Assembly (NCBI GenBank): GCA_013396655.1
Contig: WBMV01000007.1
Location: forward strand, 294,271-358,270
Direction: 5' to 3'
Origin: Campylorhamphus procurvoides
Lineage: Eukaryota > Chordata > Aves > Passeriformes > Dendrocolaptidae
Length of the DNA: 64,000 bases
The notes beneath the pieces were generated by a model. That model had not been told where the DNA came from and searched no databases. It saw only the letters and a program-made list of their open reading frames with translations. The translations under genes and the position numbers were made by a program. Shown piece after piece: positions 47,951 to 58,595 of this stretch (its first letter is position 1; each line of letters opens with the position of its first letter).

Positions 47951-48329
47951 CACAGTGGTATAATCCCAGCACTATCCCCATTAGCAACCGCACGCACGCA
48001 GTTGCATTGCAAGAACAAGAACAAGAATGGGAACCTTTATTAAGTTTGATAACACATATTTATGCCCCTAAGCTCTAACAATGGTGGTTCTATTCTTTAT
48101 CAAGGATTTCATATATTTGCTACAATATTCGAGATTACTAAGCAAAAATACAGAAGGCTTTATTCACTCTTGTAAAACACCTGCTGTGCTAGCCCTGACT
48201 TGCTACTTCTGTGATTTTTCCCAAGGCTTCCTTCACATGAGAAGGACAATGCTGCTTGTTTCAGCAGCAGGTTTGCTTGCCTCATCTATAGGGCCTTTTG
48301 CAGAGGAATCCATGTTTTGAACCCCAACA
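47951..48329 (-). repeat. 5' LTR of the provirus
   Basis: Aligns with 43283-43648 throughout except a 13-bp insertion near 47998. Its inner terminal dinucleotide differs from the 3' copy (CA instead of TG on the + strand), so this boundary is uncertain by a few bases. The outer end TGTTGGGG abuts the target-site duplication. Confidence 0.88.
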
Positions 48330-48335
48330 TAACAT
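48330..48335. repeat. Target-site duplication of the provirus, right copy (TAACAT)
   Basis: Matches 43277-43282 exactly. Confidence 0.85.
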
Positions 48336-49439
48336 GTTGCTTTCTATTTAATGTCTGGAAGCAAAGAACCAAAACGCCAATGCAAAGACTACTTCATCCA
48401 AAGCAAAAGTCTCATTTTAAAAGCACAACTAAGTAAATTAACTGAAACATAAACAGTTACAATGTCATGTTGGGGAGCTACAATGTTAGATCTCAATAGG
48501 TGCTTCCAAAAGAATTATAATTAAGGGTCAGAAAGCAAACATCTTAATGGTCAATGATCTATTTCTTTGAGAGATTAGAGTCTGTGATTATGAAGTTTTG
48601 TAGGACAGGTGGTGTTCTTGTGAGAGCCCTTATGTTTAGAATTACAGTTTCTTAGACTAAAACTAATCATTAGTTATTGATTCCAGGATATCTGCCAGTT
48701 GGAAGTAGGTACTCAAACACTGTGTATGAGCAGTTGTGGCACACAAAACCTAAAACTAGTTCCTCTAATTCCTGAGTATCATGACCAAAATAATTAACTT
48801 CAATTGGATACAGTAAACGTGAAAATTATCTCTGTCATAGTATATCACAGATTCTTAATGTGCAATTTCATGCGTTCGTGCTCTTAAGCAGCAACAGGGG
48901 GAGATGAGCCAAAGGTAATGTAGTTACCACCACTTCATTTTATAACAGAAAAATTGCTAGGCCTCCAGTGCAATAAGAATGATGAAATGGATATGTTGTC
49001 ATTATTGAAAGCTTTTAATATAGATACTACTTCCTATATAAAACACATTTAGCACAAGCCCCTGCATACCTTTGCATTTACCCTCGTTTACCACCAAGTG
49101 ACACTGTTTCTCTATAAATGAAGAGCAGCGTTGAGTGCTATGGACTTGGGATTCAGAATCTCTCAATCATATTTAGATAATTATGTGAACTTGAAGGGCA
49201 ATCAGTTGTTAAGAGAAAGTGGTTTCTGAGGTCCTAAAGTTAATGCAATTTAAATGGAGTAACGCATTTGCATTTAACCATCAAAAAAGGATTTGAGTGT
49301 ATTTTAGTTTTAATTAACTGAAATATTTCTTTACCTAAATATAGCTTTCACAAAAATAGTTTACATGCATTATTACATTATTTATTATCTTAATTTTATA
49401 TGGTCCTTTATTTTGATGGCAGTGCAAAACCAAAGTTGT

Positions 49440-49518
49440 TTAATGTTAAGCACCATTCAAGCAGAGATATTGCTCTCAATAGCCACAGGTGCTGAGTGTG
49501 ACTCAACAAATGCTCCAG
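49440..49518 (+). pseudogene. Very weak candidate for an N-terminal TESMIN exon relic
   Basis: The frame reads AEILLSIATGAECDSTNAPG and ends at a donor-like AG/GTATGG. It loosely resembles the VEIKEAGG...TSNNP part of mammalian TESMIN as I recall it. Similarity is low and could be chance. Confidence 0.15.
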
Positions 49519-49850
49519 GTATGGACCCTGTTTGCTTTATATTTGTCAGAAGCCACCAGAAGAGTAAACCAGGCACATTTGAGTTAAAGGTCATGTTCCT
49601 TTATAAAACTCAAACTCTCATTCCTTTGCTGCAATGCTAGAGAAGAAAAGGCTGATGAGGAATGTGCTGGCATATCTTTTTTAGTTTTTATTTGCTTGAG
49701 CTTTCTTCTTTTTTACTCATCTTCACAGGAAGTAAAAGAATTAGAATACAAAATTAAAAGTTTCTAGGGACTATTTAGCTTCACAGTGAAGTTGTCCTTT
49801 GGTTTGCTTTTTTTTTTCCCCTCTTTCCTTAGATGGAAAGGAACTAAATA

Positions 49851-49902
49851 CAAGTTTAAGATTCATCTTGTAATCTCAAGTTTAAGATTCATCTTGTAAT
49901 CT
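49851..49902. repeat. 26-bp perfect tandem duplication
   Basis: The 26-mer beginning CAAGTTTAAGATTC (49851-49876) is repeated immediately and identically (49877-49902). Confidence 0.95.
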
Positions 49903-50564
49903 TACAATGGCCAGTGTTTGCTTGTTTCTGCATAGGCCTGGTTGCTCATGTATTTTCTGCACTTCCTCACCAGGAGTTACACAAAGACTTACTCTGACAG
50001 CTATGGTTTTCACCATGGGTTTTTAGAGGGGGGTTTTTCATAACATAAAGACCTCTGTTCCACAAAACTGTGGAAATTTGTAAAATAAAAACTCAGGATA
50101 AATGTATTTATTTGTTTCTGGTATCTTTCTTATCAAAATTTTTTAAGTCTGTGGCATTTGAATCTAGATGTGCTTAACATCAAAGAGTAAAAGCATCCTA
50201 TGCTCAAATTACCAGCTGACAAAATGGTGGTGGATTCTTCTGTTAGGGCTATTTTCATCTGGTCAGGTTTTTATTCTTGGCTTCTTTTGCACTGAGAAAG
50301 ACATTGCCAGAAAGAAAACTTCTGAGCCCTTCCTTGACGCTATTTAGTGTAGAGTAGGTTTAGATTCAAAATCAAATTGTAGCAAAAACTGCTACCAGAG
50401 AACAGACAGCCTCAGAGGGGTTTTTTGTTTGCTTGTTTGGGAGGGGGGGGATTTTTAAATGAACAAAAGAAGTTGAAAATATCAGTTTGCCTGCATGTTT
50501 AATTCAAGAAACATTTATGTATAAAAAAAGGTTTATACACTGTCAGTTGATCTGCTCTCCTCAG

Positions 50565-50655
50565 GTGAATATCTTCTTCACAGGTGTGGACAGCCCTGTA
50601 ATACCTGTATGGGGACAGTTTTTGTCTGTTCCAGTTGTGAACCTTTGTATTTGGT
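50565..50655 (+). pseudogene. TESMIN: Candidate TESMIN exon relic upstream of the CXC region
   Basis: Follows a good acceptor (CTGCTCTCCTCAG). The frame QVNIFFTGVDSPVIP, VWGQFLSVPVVNLCI can be aligned, with gaps, to the QNNYLQSDVPKP and LVGRFLP...LNLI stretch that precedes the CXC region in mammalian TESMIN (from memory). No donor is evident. It is less certain than the five downstream relics. Confidence 0.35.
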
Positions 50656-51204
50656 ATTATAGAGATTATTTCTATGAATCATTTTAAGACTCTTTTGGGT
50701 AAAGGAAAGCATATTGACTTCTACCAAAAGAAAGGGAATATTTGCTTCCATTAGAATTTTTTACACAATTTTCTTGTAATTCAAGTTTCTTAGTATCAAT
50801 GCAATTGTGCTGTTCATTTGCCTCAAAAAAATCAATTGGTATGTTTATGTCTCTAATTAGCATGTGTTTAGCCTGTATTTTTAACACTAATGGTATTCCT
50901 TTTATAGTATTTAATTGCAGATCACTTTTAAATAAGAAGCAGGTGCAACCCCCATGTGGAACCATTTCTAAATTGCATGACTAAGAGCAGACCTGTCCCA
51001 GGCAGCAGCAGCTGGTGGATAGAGGGAATTTCTAGACTGCTTATTCTTTTTCTGGTGGATCTCTGAGGCCACACTTGTTGCTTAGCACCAATATTAGTGT
51101 AAAAAAAAATAAAACCAGTATTTATTTTTTCAAAACTATAGAATAGTTTTGTTGTATATTTTTTTCTGATTTTTCTTTTACAAGCTGTCTCTCTCTTGTT
51201 TTAG

Positions 51205-51259
51205 GGGCTACAAAGTCTAGGAAACCATGTAACTGCACAAAATCTCAGGGTCTTAAAAT
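51205..51259 (+). pseudogene. TESMIN: TESMIN pseudogene: start of first CXC repeat
   Basis: After acceptor TCTTGTTTTAG the frame reads ATKSRKPCNCTKSQGLK. This is the hallmark RKPCNCTKSxCLK opening of the CXC/CRC domain of TESMIN/LIN54 proteins, with the third zinc-binding Cys changed to Gly (GGT at 51249-51251). The expected phase-2 junction falls after ...AAAAT (51259), which fits exactly with the next relic (A then TAC). At that place the intron begins AGAAGT instead of a GT donor. It encodes no usable exon in this state. Confidence 0.85.
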
Positions 51260-51832
51260 AGAAGTGATATCAGCAGTTAATGTGTGCTAATAGCAATGCA
51301 TAGGCAAAAGGATGAACATACAGGATGTGTGCTTTACGACTAATGGTATATATGTGTTAAAAATTATTCATTTGATACTGAGTTAGAAAGATTCACAGCT
51401 GATGTAAACTGGTGTCACACAAGCTCAGATTTTTGTGCAGGGGTGTAGATGACTGCATATAATCCATAGTATGAAAAAATAAAAGAGAAGCTACAAATAT
51501 ATCTGGGGAATCCTATGTAGAATGCAAATGCCGTATAGTAAAATATAATTTCTCTGTGTTACTGCTGCTGTCATACATAAATAGTATGCACAGATGTGTA
51601 TACACAATAATTAAATTTGATTAATTGGAAGACTAGGTATATTTCACAAAATATAAAATTGAAAGAGAGAGAGAAGCTCTTTGCCTAGATTTGGATATGA
51701 TTAAATTACATAGTATTGAACTTTTTTCATTAGTAGAAACTGAACGTTCTGCCTAGAAGTAGAATTTAAATTTCAAAAGGTACATTTAAACCAGGTAATA
51801 TTTTCTTATGTTACTTTACATGTTGATCATAG

Positions 51833-51935
51833 ATACCGTGATTGCTTTGCCAGCGGTGATTTTTGTAACATCTGCGACTTCAGTAATTGTTACAGCAGCT
51901 GAGTTCATGAAACTGAGTGATTAAAAGCCAGGAAG
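51833..51935 (+). pseudogene. TESMIN: TESMIN pseudogene: rest of first CXC repeat
   Basis: 103 nt: one base completing a codon plus 34 codons, aligning without gaps to the 34-residue YCDCFASGDFCNNCNC...FKAIK segment of mammalian TESMIN. Readable parts are YRDCFASGDFCNICDF and, further on, LKARK. Three zinc-ligand cysteines are altered (one each to Arg, Phe and Tyr), and two in-frame TGA stops sit at 51900-51902 and 51918-51920. The second replaces an expected Arg codon, typical CpG decay. The 3' boundary has GTTAAA, a degraded donor. Confidence 0.92.
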
Positions 51936-53269
51936 GTTAAAAAAGAAAGAAAATATACAGAAACATTGGTATAAGCTTCATGTATGAAAAATATAGTATT
52001 GTTTTTTCCCACTAGTTACAGTATTTGAAATGTTATTTTTAACCCAAATGAAGCTAAGTGTTGCCTCTATTATCCTTACATAAAGAAACTGAGTGATGTC
52101 TTTCATTCCTTTTATAGAACTTTGGATTAAAACTAGTGATGTGTTAATTGAATAATAATTTTTATTCTTGGAAGGAAGTATTTAACCCCAAATTTCATTT
52201 CAGAGTTTTTTACTTGAATGACAAGTTATTGTAACCCAAAGTCAGACAATAATTAAAGGGGGGGAAAAATCAAGCATTGTTGGCTGACCCATGCAGCAAA
52301 TGCAAAGTTGGCTCTCCTGGCAGTAATACTGAACCGTGCATGAGTGAAGACTGACTTTATTACTGGAATAAATAATAACGTGGTCTCATTTTTTCTGTGT
52401 ATATCAAACTGCAAAACCTGGGCAACAACTTAGTCTCATGCCCATATTACGTTCTGTAAGTTTTAAAGTGATAATGAGAAGTCTTATCCTACTGCTCATG
52501 CTCTAAGGATATGTTCATGGCTTTGTGCTGCTTTTATGCAACTCTCCAGGACTCTTTGTATCATTTCAAGATTGTACAAGATGATGATCTAATTGGAGCT
52601 GGAGCTTTGCCAACCAGTCAAAGCCACAGCAGTTTTTGCTCTCGGTAGTCAACAGCTAGTTCCCAAATCAGGTGCTCACCTGGAGTTCAGCTGATGGGGT
52701 TGTTGGTGTCTAAGCACGCCGTTCACTGCTGTGGATTACATCTTGTGGAGCATAATAGATCCTGGTTTTCTCTGCTTAAAAACTGTGCCATGCGTAAATA
52801 TTGCACATAAAGAGTCTATAACTTCTTTAGCCTGCCTGTCTTTTAGTACTCTGTGGCAGTGCAAGGGTTTGGGACTTGGGTTTACAATCCAGTCCTGATT
52901 TCAGTGAGCTCTGTACTGGGCCATTACTAAAACAGGATACATTGAAAAATTCTGAGATGTATGTAACCATGCATGCAAGAGTTCTTTCTTCTCTCAATAC
53001 TTTTTATTTCTGGTGAAAGCAATACCAGCAGTGAAACAAAAGGAGTGTCAAGAGAACAGCAGATAGGCCCTTTGCGTTATTCCTTAAACTTGTGTTGCTT
53101 TCTGTAGTACAGGCAAAACCTCAGTGTTCTGGAATCTTTTAATTCCTTGTGTCACATGCAATGGCTTCATGCCACCAATAGTGAGAGTGAGAAGTCAGAA
53201 CTTCTTTGTTGAATACTGGGGTTTACAAACTTTTTTTGACTTCTCATAATCTAGCTGTTTTTGCTTAAG

Positions 53270-53399
53270 GCCTGTCTTGATAGAAACCCAGAAGCTTTCA
53301 GATTGGGAAAAGGAAACTAGGAGACACTAAATGTCACTATAGCAGAGGATGTAATTGGAAGTGCTCAGAATGCCTCAAGATTTATTGTGAGTGAGTCGG
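53270..53399 (+). pseudogene. TESMIN: TESMIN pseudogene: linker and second CXC repeat
   Basis: After acceptor TGCTTAAG the sequence reads ACLDRNPEAF, near-identical to the LIN54/TESMIN linker. A net 7-nt deletion near 53300 then shifts frame. In the new frame follow IGKRKLGDTK, GCNWKCSECLKIYCE and TGA (53392-53394) where a zinc-binding Cys codon is expected; an earlier ligand is Trp. The donor GGGTGAAC is still plausible and the phase matches the next relic. Confidence 0.92.
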
Positions 53400-53798
53400 G
53401 TGAACTTTCCTCTTGTCAGTTACTCCCTTAACATTGTGTAACTATCAGAAGATTTAAAAGAATCACTTGCCTTCTTTCTTTACATTTTTCAACATAAAAC
53501 TTTTTCGACACAGGAGGCAAAGTCTTTTTCTTGTAATTTCTTTAAAGAACTGAATCTAGCTGAAGTTGATCAGCTAAAATGATTTGTCCTTGTACAGAAC
53601 ATCAACCTTCACAGAGATTCCATGGAAGAGAAACCTGTCTTGATCCCTTAGTTTATTGATACTGATGGTCTTGCTCAGAGTGTCCAAGACAAGCACATCT
53701 GGAATAAGTCCCTGGTGGTATGGCTCAAATTGTTGTTCAAATGTATGTTTAATTTAAAATTCGTGTAATTGTTATTCTTTGTATTCTACATTTGCCAG

Positions 53799-53972
53799 GA
53801 TAAAATTGTGTCCTTCTATATGCAAATGCATTAGTTGCAAAAATCTTGGAAAAAGTCCAGATGAATAAAAGTAGTTGAATGTGTGAAACTACATGCACCT
53901 TGGAACTAATGAAGGAAACATCCCAATTTTGACATCAACATTCAAAATGTTACCAAAATTGAAGAAAGACGG
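53799..53972 (+). pseudogene. TESMIN: TESMIN pseudogene: end of second CXC repeat and downstream region
   Basis: After acceptor TTTGCCAG the frame reads IKLCPSICKCISCKNLGKSP, matching the ICKCIACKN end of the second CXC repeat. Then come stops TAA (53866-53868), TAG (53872-53874) and TGA (53884-53886), and finally a recognisable NYM...G and TSTFKMLPKLKKD tail aligning to the mammalian TKFSGLPRFSHD. One codon is deleted before LCPS and one proline codon is missing. The donor GTGAAT (53973) preserves phase with the last relic. Confidence 0.9.
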
Positions 53973-55240
53973 GTGAATATTTGGAAATAGCATGCATAAT
54001 TCATTGTTCTGAATTCATTAAGTGTTTGTATAACCATTATCATAAGTATCTAATAAAGAGGGTCTAAAAGGACAGAGGGCTTATATACAAGGAATCACTT
54101 CACATAGCATTTGCTGGAGTGTTTCTATAAATTAAAAATACCTAAAGCTGAGACTGTAACTATCCCTTAAGACTATAATATGCAGAGTTCAGGGATTTAT
54201 GCATTAGTTCTGCTTAGAAAACAGCAGTTACTTATGTACCGGTCACTTATTTCATTCAACCTTTTTTCCCTCCTTAGCTAGTTTGTGTATTTCCTTCAGT
54301 TTCTCTCTTCTTGAATTTTCCCACGTGCAGGCATCCATTTCTGACAAAACCTTTGCCAAAGAAGTAGTAACAAAAGTATGTGATTAATGTCTGTGATGTT
54401 CAGTTAATAAACATGTTTATGTCTGTGCTTCTTTTCCATCTCTTCTTCCTTTGGTCCAGCTCCTGTCAATTTTATTTGTCTTGGCAATTTGGATTGTAAA
54501 ATATTCTAAGACCAAACTATCCTGATGTTATGATATCTAACAGGGTTTTCTTTGCTTCTCTGCATCAACCATTACTTTGAAATTCTTATCATAATTCCAC
54601 TTTTAAAATACTTTCTGGTGATTATAGTATATTTTAATAATTTCTGCTATTGGCAGTGTATCAATGGGGGAGATGGTGCCAAATTATACCTCTGCTTGGA
54701 TCACACAACACTGTTATGGTATTAACGTAGTGGAATGACTTACAGTGTTAACGACTGGTGGTTTCAAGAGTTTATTCAAAGAAAAGTTGCTAAGGTCCAC
54801 CCAGGGAATCCTTGAAGCACTTGGTCCTGTTTCCTGTGACTGAATTTACATTCAGTACCTCCTAGGCCCTGACTTAACCTTTCAAGCACATTTGCTTGGA
54901 CGAGAGGATCTGACTATTGCATGCAGATGGAGTAAGAGGCTTCTTGTTTAACCTTTGTCTGCACCCACTGAGCAGAATTGGCATAGTTTAATTATGTGGT
55001 GAGAACACAGTCTTTCATGTGATAAATCAGAAAAATCTCAGAAGCAATCTGTTAGAAGCAGAAGCTGTTCAGTGTAGAACAGTGAAATTCCTACAGGGAT
55101 GTATCTTACTATAACAGTGCAGCTACTCTGATTCGGCTCTGTGTGTCCCAACTCTTAACTGAGTTTTGCAGTTTGTCTTTTGAACTATTTTGTAAATTTA
55201 AAATGGAGGTATTTCATAGTAGTTTCTTTTTCTCTGTCAG

Positions 55241-55435
55241 GCAACCAGGTGTGCACATGTCTTTCGAAGAAGTGAAAGCAATACATATGCTTGTCTCCTT
55301 CCTCCAGCTGAAGAGGCAGACAAAAAAGGTTGCTCCAACTGTCTAGTTGAGCAGATGATCATGGAGGAATCTGGGAGATGTTTATCCCAGATCCTCTGTG
55401 CATAATTAAAATCTAAAGGACTGAAAGTTGAATAA
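55241..55435 (+). pseudogene. TESMIN: TESMIN pseudogene: terminal exon
   Basis: After acceptor TCTCTGTCAG the phase carried over from 53972 gives [14 protein letters not shown] 2-nt insertion (AT at 55281-55282) breaks the frame. Beyond it the ancestral frame reads [40 protein letters not shown], then TAA (55403-55405) replacing a Glu codon, LKSKGLKVE and TAA (55433-55435) at the position of the mammalian stop. The match to human TESMIN ...[16 protein letters not shown]... and ...KSKGLKME is clear. AATAAA motifs follow at 55460-55465. Confidence 0.93.
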
Positions 55436-57872
55436 TGCTCAAGGTATTATAAAGCCAATAAATATTCATATTGATATGTTGCCATGGTCTCCACAATTTT
55501 GCTATTTAATGATCTTAATTTGAACTTTCATAGGAATAATTTCATTGGCATCAGCTGAATTCTTTCTGAATTATACTGCTGTGAGTGAAAACAGCACCAC
55601 ACCCTGCATTTTTCTGAGTAACTTTATCCTATAGAAAGTTTAGTATATCTTTTACTAATACAGATCTTTTTCTGTAGTTAGGACTTTCTGGGCTGAATCT
55701 GCAGTCTTTACCTAGACTTTAAAGCAAGTTTAATTTGAAATTACTTTATTGGACGTTTATGTGGGGGGAGATTTAGTAAAAAATGAGTAAGAACTTGCTA
55801 TCTTGGTTTGGTTAATGTATTAATTGTAACGCAATTCCATTGAAGACAAATCTACTAAGTAATAGATCAATATACTAAGTTTAGCTCTGGGTCTTCCCTG
55901 TTTGGCAAAAACATTTATGTTGTCTTCAAATTGTTTGGAAACAAAGCAATGTTGCCAGTATGCTTGGTATTTACTGTTGGAAAATAAAACTGTAGCAGGC
56001 TTTGTTCAACATTTTATTTGTTAGACATATGAGCCTCATAAAGAATAGGAAGAAGATGACCCTCTTTTTAATCCTATTGTAAAATACAAGAGTTAGAGTT
56101 TGGAAAGTCTTTAGCATTTGGGATTAAATTTGCTGAATCTTACATTTGCAATCCAGTTTCCCTTAAGCGCTGAAATAGCTTTTCTTTAATTATTCATTTT
56201 TTTTCTGTGGACATTTTCCCTGTGACATTTCTTCCTCTTCTCACTGTTAAGGCAGTAGCAGATTTTCTTTTCTCTAACAAAGTAAGTTATTTCCTGACAT
56301 GTTTCTGGAAAAGAAAAAAAAAATTATCATCTTAATGAATTGACAGATAATAAAAAAATTAATGCTTTTTAGGTTTAGAAGTTGTGCTAAATTAAAAATA
56401 TATTCTTAGGTGTTTTGCACATTTATGCTTAAAATAATAAAATTATTCTCCATGTCATATTGAGACATGAAAAATTCTTGTCAGTACAGTAGATGAGATT
56501 GCATGCTATTTTAAAATTTCATTTAATGCAAGGAAGGGGTTTTTACTACTGGTGGTTGACATGTAAATGGATTGCATTTTATATCTTTGTCTTCAACAAC
56601 TGCTGCTGGGGATTGCTGAAGGCCACAGGGAAAAATGGATTCTCAAAGTGCTCCGTAAGTCATATGGCAGTATCTGTACATCTCAGCCCTTCCTGGGCCC
56701 TTCAGTTCCTAAGATTATTTCTCTTGGTTTGGGAATTAATACCTACATAAAGGCATCATCTTCAGAAGAATTTGTCTCCAGATAGGATTACTATGAGCTC
56801 ATAAATCAGAAGAGCCCACAGAGGCTGTAGGATCAGAAGACACTCCATAAGGAAGCAAATCTTAAAGAAAAGCCTGTATTGCTAAATCATTCCTTAAAAT
56901 CAAATCTTAGAAATAACTCACTAAAATTACCAATAGGGACGAGTTTCAGTAAGATTAACACCAGTAAACAAGAAGCTAGGCTTGGGACTAATGACATAGA
57001 CATGGATTAAAGGTAGAAATTAAAATTTAAAAAATATTACAGGACTAGAAAAAGATAAATACATTGGAAGAAGAACTGGTAGAGTTCTTGCAAAACTGAA
57101 TTTCATGTAATACAATCTCATCTTCAGATGCATCTTAATTTGAATACATACAGCAGGAGACAATGCCATAATATAAAGTGTCAAGTTACTAAGCCAAAAA
57201 GAGAGATGAGCTCAAATGGTGGGGGGGGATGATTAAGAAGTAAAATCATAAACTTTAGACTAGTTAAGTGGTGGGGAAAATAATAAAGAGAGAGGAAACA
57301 AGTCATAAAAATTTAAAAGCAATAATACAGAAGATTAAAATACAATCAGAGTGGGAATGGTAAGAAATTTCTACTGCCAAAAGTAAAGGTAGGAGTGCAC
57401 AGGGGAGATACCAATAGCACAGTAAGGGACATGAAGGAAGAAGATGTGAGCTCCAGCTTTGAGCAACATCCCTGGGCCCTCATCTCAGTTAAAAACACTG
57501 TAAATAATGCTGAGACCCTCCTCAAGGCTGTCAGCTAAGAAGCCTTGGGGGCAGGTTTCTGCATTTCCCATGTACATTTTGAAGTCACTGTGTAAATGAG
57601 ATGGGCATAAATGAAATTAATAGCAACTTGATAATAAAAAATGCACGGCACTAGAATGTGAAGAGTTTACACTGAAGCAAGGAAAACCCAACTGCTGGAT
57701 GTAAAAAGCTGAAATTAATTATCTTTTTCATTATAGAGAGGTATAACCAGTGTGATTTAACATTTTTTATATATATATTTCAGATGGTACAAATTCAGTC
57801 TGTAGAGGTACTCCCAGGCGCAAAAACACTCCCAGGCTCTGTGATAACTAGAATTGTAATTATATTCTGGAA

Positions 57873-57902
57873 AATAATAAATAAATAAATAAATAAATAA
57901 TT
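57873..57902. repeat. TAAA-type microsatellite
   Basis: About seven consecutive AAAT/TAAA units. Confidence 0.9.
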
Positions 57903-58595
57903 GCAGTAATAGTTAATATACATTGTAATAGACAAATCTGGCAGAAGCAATCTCTTTAATTATTAACAAACTGAAAAACTCTGTCAAAGAGGGTTATATA
58001 TATGCAATAAAGAAAGCTAAAACTAGCTCTTACAAATAGTGTTTTTTACAGTTGGTGAAATTATTTGGGAACAACATTGACACAGTCACATATTTCTTCC
58101 TGAAACAGTCAGGTAGGAAATATATATCTGTTTTTGTAACTAGGTGTAGCACTCTTGTACTAAAGAAAAGTTGGTTTCATAACAAAAGTGATAACTGTTG
58201 GGGGGAAAAGGGCACCAGAAATCCAGTCTTAAGGATGTCAAGAGGTTTACAGCTCTACAGAAGAGATGGAGAAAGAAAACTTTAACTGAATAGAATCAGA
58301 TGTTGGTACTATATAAAAGGGGAAATAGCCTTTCAAATAAATTGATGATTTGCCTTCCTATTTTGTACAAGGATTTTTGAAATGAGATACTAAGGAATGG
58401 AACTTCTTCAAATGACTTCAAATGTGAAGAAGAACTGAGCAGAATTGCCTTCAGTCGCTGCTGCTTCATCCAGTGAAAGAAACCATGGGCCCAACAAATA
58501 AATAAAAAGAAAAAGGATCAGTAAGAGATGAAGCATGGATAGCTCTCTATAGCAGCCACTGTGCTGTTCTTGGTTCTTCTTTTCACAGTATTTTA

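Larger units (their letters stand above)
43283..48329 (-). mobile_element. Endogenous class II (betaretrovirus-like) provirus, internally deleted and coding-dead
   Basis: On the - strand the order is 5' LTR (47951-48329), broken gag, a dUTPase-like segment, an integrase C-terminal half, broken env, polypurine tract, and 3' LTR (43283-43648), all inside a 6-bp target-site duplication. The gag major homology region, zinc-knuckle region and dUTPase upstream of pol indicate betaretrovirus relatedness; the env transmembrane part has a CX6CC motif. At about 5.05 kb it is much shorter than a complete provirus. Protease, reverse transcriptase, RNase H and the start of integrase are absent, and every remaining reading frame has stops or frameshifts. 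It cannot make functional proteins. It lies antisense to CPT1A and to the decayed TESMIN exons. Confidence 0.9.
48336..51204. other. Non-coding stretch between provirus and first clear TESMIN relic
   Basis: AT-rich, no intact gene. It holds a perfect 26-bp tandem duplication (49851-49902) and two weak candidates for decayed TESMIN exons (about 49440-49518 and 50565-50655). Confidence 0.6.

Noticed and set aside
51936..51975. Apparent continuation of the TESMIN relic (AGAAAATATACAGAAACATT resembling RNPEAF)
   Set aside because: The true RNPEAF sequence is at 53282-53299, where it fits the next exon perfectly, and the exon at 51833 ends at 51935 by phase.
54340..54381. Exon-like segment after acceptor CCACGTGCAG reading ASISDKTFAKEVVTK
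   Set aside because: The TESMIN relics at 53972 and 55241 join in phase without it, and it matches no part of the protein.
54660..54740. MVPNY segment after acceptor TTGGCAG as a match to the TESMIN MPNYM stretch
   Set aside because: The MPNYM region is already accounted for at 53875-53895 in the correct exon; this is coincidence.
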